64,000 nt of DNA, taken from Paramecium octaurelia. Taxonomy: Eukaryota; Ciliophora; Oligohymenophorea; Peniculida; Parameciidae. Positions 62,998-64,000 of this stretch are shown one piece after another. The notes beneath the pieces were generated by a model. The model was not told where the DNA came from, did not search any database, and saw nothing but the letters and a program-made list of their open reading frames with translations. The stretch spans positions 253,820 to 317,819 of the forward strand of contig CAJJDP010000003.1 in assembly GCA_905182995.1 (NCBI GenBank). The letters are read 5' to 3'. A program made the translations under genes and the position numbers. Each line of letters starts with the position of its first letter. Within the stretch, counting starts at the first letter, position 1.

Positions 62998-64000
62998 ATC
63001 AGCCAGAGGCAAATAGAATGTCTGTAAAACAACTGGCAGGGAAGTTTTAGTCAATGATTAAAACTACCACTCCTTTACAACAATAACCACCTCCCTAAAG
63101 AAAAAGCGAAGTCTTCACCAGAAGTTCAATGTCGAGGGAAGAAACGAATAAAATATAATAATTAGTAGGCCAGGTTCAATAGGAAATCAAACAAGAGCAA
63201 CAAGCTGTCTAATCTCAGACTATACAGAAAGAGGAAAATAATACACAACCAATATTAATCAATAAATCTGACAATTTGGTAGTCGATTCACAATTTCAAT
63301 AATAGTCATAAGTTTAGCAATAAAAAAATTAAACTCTTGAGCAAGATGATGGGTAATTATTAATGTTAATCAACAAGGAACTCCAAATTTCAAAACAATA
63401 AATTTAGATTTGAAAAGGAAGAATTAAAGAATTAAATAGAGTATTTTATTCATATTAAATAGAAAGTTGAAAGCAAGAATTCAAAGGTATGAAAATGATG
63501 AAAAACAGTACATTCATATTGAAGCCAGAAAATAGGAATTAGAATAAAACCTATAAATGAAATAATAAGAATGTCTGCAATTACAATAAAAGTAATTCAC
63601 AATTAAATGACTTAGGTTGGGAACAGCAGAGGATGAATTTAGAAAAAAATAACAAGTAATCTTAGACGAATTACAAAAAACTATTGAATCTAAAACAAAA
63701 GAGAATTCTTCAAAGGATTCAAAGATTCAAGATCTCTAAGAAAATTTAGTATTATTATCAGAATAGATAAAAGAAAAAGATTTAAAAATAAGAGAAGTTT
63801 AAGAAGCGGAGTAAAAAGAAATTAGTGACATTGCTAAAGAAAGAATTAAACTAATTGGCGATCTTCATAAGTGCTAAGCTGAATTATAGGAATTATAAAA
63901 AACTAATGCTCAATAATTTTCATAGATTTAATAATTAACCAATAAAGCAACTCAAATCTAAAACCTATCAAAATTAGAAATTGATAAATTGAAATAGTTA
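62998..64000 (+). CDS. Coiled-coil protein, 3' end outside window
   Basis: Starts MSEDQPEANRMSVKQLAGKFQ. Introns of 25 nt (near 63,350) and 24 nt (near 63,590) keep the frame open to the window edge, so the gene is truncated by the window, not broken. The first 110 residues are disordered (Ser, Gln, Thr); then a long coiled coil (KARIQRYENDEKQYIHIEARKQ, TAEDEFRKKQQVILDELQK, SEQIKEKDLKIREVQEAEQ, KLIGDLHKCQAELQELQK). Such proteins often serve as Golgi or centrosome tethers, but no specific family is visible. Confidence 0.6.

Overview
The window looks like macronuclear DNA of a Paramecium-type ciliate. It is about 70-75% A+T. Long reading frames appear only when TAA and TAG are read as glutamine and TGA is the sole stop. 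Frames are joined by GT...AG introns of about 20-34 nt, and after splicing the genes I checked base by base come out as exact multiples of three. Intergenic gaps are mostly tens to a few hundred bases. No transposon, provirus or CRISPR array was seen. All coordinates below span start codon to stop codon, introns included.

Layout. 0.1-8.1 kb: a CEP19-like centriole protein, a coiled-coil gene, an OSCA/TMEM63-type channel, an unknown gene and the ciliary coiled-coil protein CFAP58. 8.3-16 kb: a 649-residue unknown and a giant cysteine-rich surface protein with C-terminal membrane helices. 16-26 kb: an AGC kinase with an N-terminal PH-like region, a B-box/coiled-coil protein, a small secreted acidic protein, a putative PP1 regulator, a coiled-coil protein and a kinase fused to a propeller-like region. 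26-33 kb: an mL54-like mitochondrial ribosomal protein, a CXC (LIN54/tesmin) DNA-binding protein, an ammonium-transporter homologue, a CaMK-like kinase and two unknowns. 33-36.7 kb: gene-poor, with an AN1 zinc-finger gene and tRNA-Pro(TGG). 36.7-44.8 kb: a second putative PP1 regulator, a Tim44/mL45-like protein, a cyclic-nucleotide-gated-type K+ channel split by an assembly gap with a 1,345-bp exact duplication, a C9orf85 homologue and a small unknown. 45-54 kb: a tandem pair of SLC49/FLVCR-like transporters, TRM6, a p24 cargo receptor, an FCP1/SCP-type phosphatase and a divergent Q-rich kinase-like protein. 54-64 kb: gene-poor DNA around a BAH-PHD reader, then a MON2-like trafficking scaffold, an unknown gene that overlaps it, and a coiled-coil gene running off the end.

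The genes do not form an operon-like pathway. Recurrent themes are cilium/basal body (CEP19-like, CFAP58), signalling (four kinase-like genes, one phosphatase, two putative PP1-docking proteins), membrane transport and trafficking (OSCA, AMT-like, K+ channel, SLC49 pair, p24, MON2), mitochondrial translation/import and chromatin reading. The most notable observations are an AMT homologue with both pore histidines replaced by phenylalanine, two unrelated small proteins carrying the same SILK plus RVxF docking layout, an SLC49-like gene whose intron lacks its AG acceptor, and the duplicated channel segment that is almost certainly an assembly artefact.
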